A DNA stretch of 7,127 nt from an uncultured Lachnospiraceae bacterium (GTDB lineage: Bacteria > Bacillota_A > Clostridia > Lachnospirales > Lachnospiraceae): contig CAMWWS010000135.1 in the NCBI GenBank assembly GCA_947178085.1, forward strand, positions 1-7,127, written 5' to 3'. The notes under the pieces are model-generated. The model saw only the letters and a list, made by a program, of their open reading frames with translations, searched no databases and was not told the DNA's origin. Shown one piece after another: positions 6,574-7,127 of the stretch (within the stretch, counting starts at the first letter, position 1; each line of letters begins with the position of its first letter). The position numbers and the translations under genes were made by a program.

Positions 6574-6602
6574 GTTTATTATTTTCAATTTAAATAATAA
6601 AC
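6574..6602 (+). promoter_or_regulatory. AU-rich leader hairpin upstream of the second ilvN
   Basis: GTTTATTATTT (6574-6584) and AAATAATAAAC (6592-6602) are perfectly complementary, giving an 11-pair stem with a 7-base loop. The stem ends 8 bases before the purine-rich ribosome binding region (GGAAAGGCAGG, 6611-6621) and lies wholly in the predicted leader. It has almost no G-C pairs and no following T-run, so it is not a typical terminator. It may be an RNA stability element, a translation-modulating element or a DNA operator. No T-box or leader peptide is seen. Confidence 0.5.
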
Positions 6603-6627
6603 TTTGTATTGGAAAGGCAGGATTATT

Positions 6628-7107
6628 ATGCATAGAAAAGTATTTCAGCTTCTTGTAGATAATACATCAGGTGTGCTCAGCCGTATTTCGGGTTTGTTTT
6701 CAAGACGCGGCTACAATATTGAAAGCATTACAGCGGGTGTGACTGCAGACCCCAGGTATACGCGTATTACAATTGTTACATCCGGTGATGATGAGATTCT
6801 CGACCAGATTGAGAAGCAGGTAGCTAAGTTAGTAGATGTTCGTGATATCAAGGAATTGAAACCCGGCGAGAGTGTTTATCGTGAACTGACAATGATTAAA
6901 GTCAAGGCAACTGCGGAGCAGAGGCAGGGCGTTATAGCGATTGCAGATATTTTCCGCGCCAAAATAGTTGACGTATCCAAAGACAGTCTGATTATCGAAC
7001 TGACAGGAAATCAGGAAAAGATAGACGCATTTATTAATCTGCTGGACGGATACGAGATTCTGGATCTTGCCAGAACCGGTATAGCAGGTTTAGGACTCGG
7101 TTCTTAA
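6628..7107 (+). CDS. ilvN: Acetolactate synthase small (regulatory) subunit, second copy
   Basis: A second AHAS regulatory subunit, 159 residues from ATG 6628. That start is chosen over the in-frame TTG at 6604 because AGGA (6619-6622) lies 5 bases before it, AAAGG stands just upstream, and the ACT domain begins at once (MHRKVFQLLVDN). The ACT domain (about 3-78) holds the valine-site residues Asn12, Gly15 and Asn30 within the standard SGLFSRRGYNIES block. The C-terminal domain has IFRAKIVDVS and LARTG and ends GLGLGS. The sequence is closer to the common clostridial IlvN pattern than the first copy: Gly in SRRGYN, Arg before ITIV, and the usual RELTMIKVKA. It has its own promoter. Its catalytic partner may be another IlvB elsewhere, and genes such as ilvC often follow this kind of ilvN, but the window ends 20 bases after the stop, so that is inference. 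Confidence 0.94.
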   Translation: MHRKVFQLLVDNTSGVLSRISGLFSRRGYNIESITAGVTADPRYTRITIVTSGDDEILDQIEKQVAKLVDVRDIKELKPGESVYRELTMIKVKATAEQRQGVIAIADIFRAKIVDVSKDSLIIELTGNQEKIDAFINLLDGYEILDLARTGIAGLGLGS

Positions 7108-7127
7108 AACGTCACATACTTTTAATT

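Noticed and set aside
6473..6627. T-box or leader-peptide attenuator for branched-chain amino acid genes
   Set aside because: No T-box sequence, no run of Leu/Val/Ile codons in a short leader frame and no terminator hairpin with a T-run.
6604..6627. TTG start adding eight residues to the second ilvN
   Set aside because: TTG overlaps the base of the leader hairpin region and has no ribosome binding site, while ATG 6628 has AGGA at good distance and matches the family N-terminus.

Overview
The window looks like chromosomal DNA of an anaerobic, low-to-moderate GC Gram-positive bacterium, most likely a clostridium of the Lachnospiraceae type. This is inferred from A+T-rich intergenic DNA with sigma-A-like promoters, strong GGAGG ribosome binding sites, a Gram-positive lipoprotein signal, and a short cobalamin-dependent methionine synthase without a reactivation domain. 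All genes are on the plus strand, and no gene-free stretch exceeds 300 bases. I see no mobile element, CRISPR array, tRNA, rRNA, T-box, SAM riboswitch or cobalamin riboswitch.

Layout: (1) 2-1111 is the C-terminal half of a Zn/Cd/Pb-type P1B-ATPase cut by the window edge. (2) 1112-1225 is a promoter region with a well-formed extended -10 promoter embedded in direct and inverted repeats. (3) 1226-5901 is an apparent operon of a small acidic lipoprotein of unknown function, metH, and a divergent acetolactate synthase catalytic subunit (ilvB-like). The lipoprotein and metH reading frames overlap, and only 55 bases separate metH from the chosen ilvB start. (4) 5902-5986 is a short gap with a perfect TGACCAA-A-TTGGTCA palindrome, followed by a first ilvN-type ACT regulatory subunit (5987-6472). 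(5) 6473-6627 holds a second strong extended -10 promoter and an AU-rich leader hairpin, driving a second, more canonical ilvN (6628-7107). The window ends 20 bases later, probably just before further branched-chain amino acid genes (inference).

How the genes work together: MetH makes methionine from homocysteine and methyltetrahydrofolate. IlvB and IlvN form acetohydroxyacid synthase, the first common enzyme of valine, leucine and isoleucine synthesis. The most interesting point is the IlvB-like protein. It keeps the ThDP/Mg motif and the catalytic Glu47, and its N-terminal ~160 residues align without gaps to E. coli AHAS II as I recall that sequence. However, several substrate-channel positions are changed (Gly25 to Val, His46 to Thr, Lys159 to Ile, the Met-His pair to Asn-Asn, the RQWQ Trp to Phe), and the C-terminal tail that carries the PPG motif is absent. 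Together with a dedicated, diverged IlvN next to it, this suggests a specialised paralogue rather than the housekeeping enzyme. The second ilvN, with its own promoter, would belong to the housekeeping pathway.
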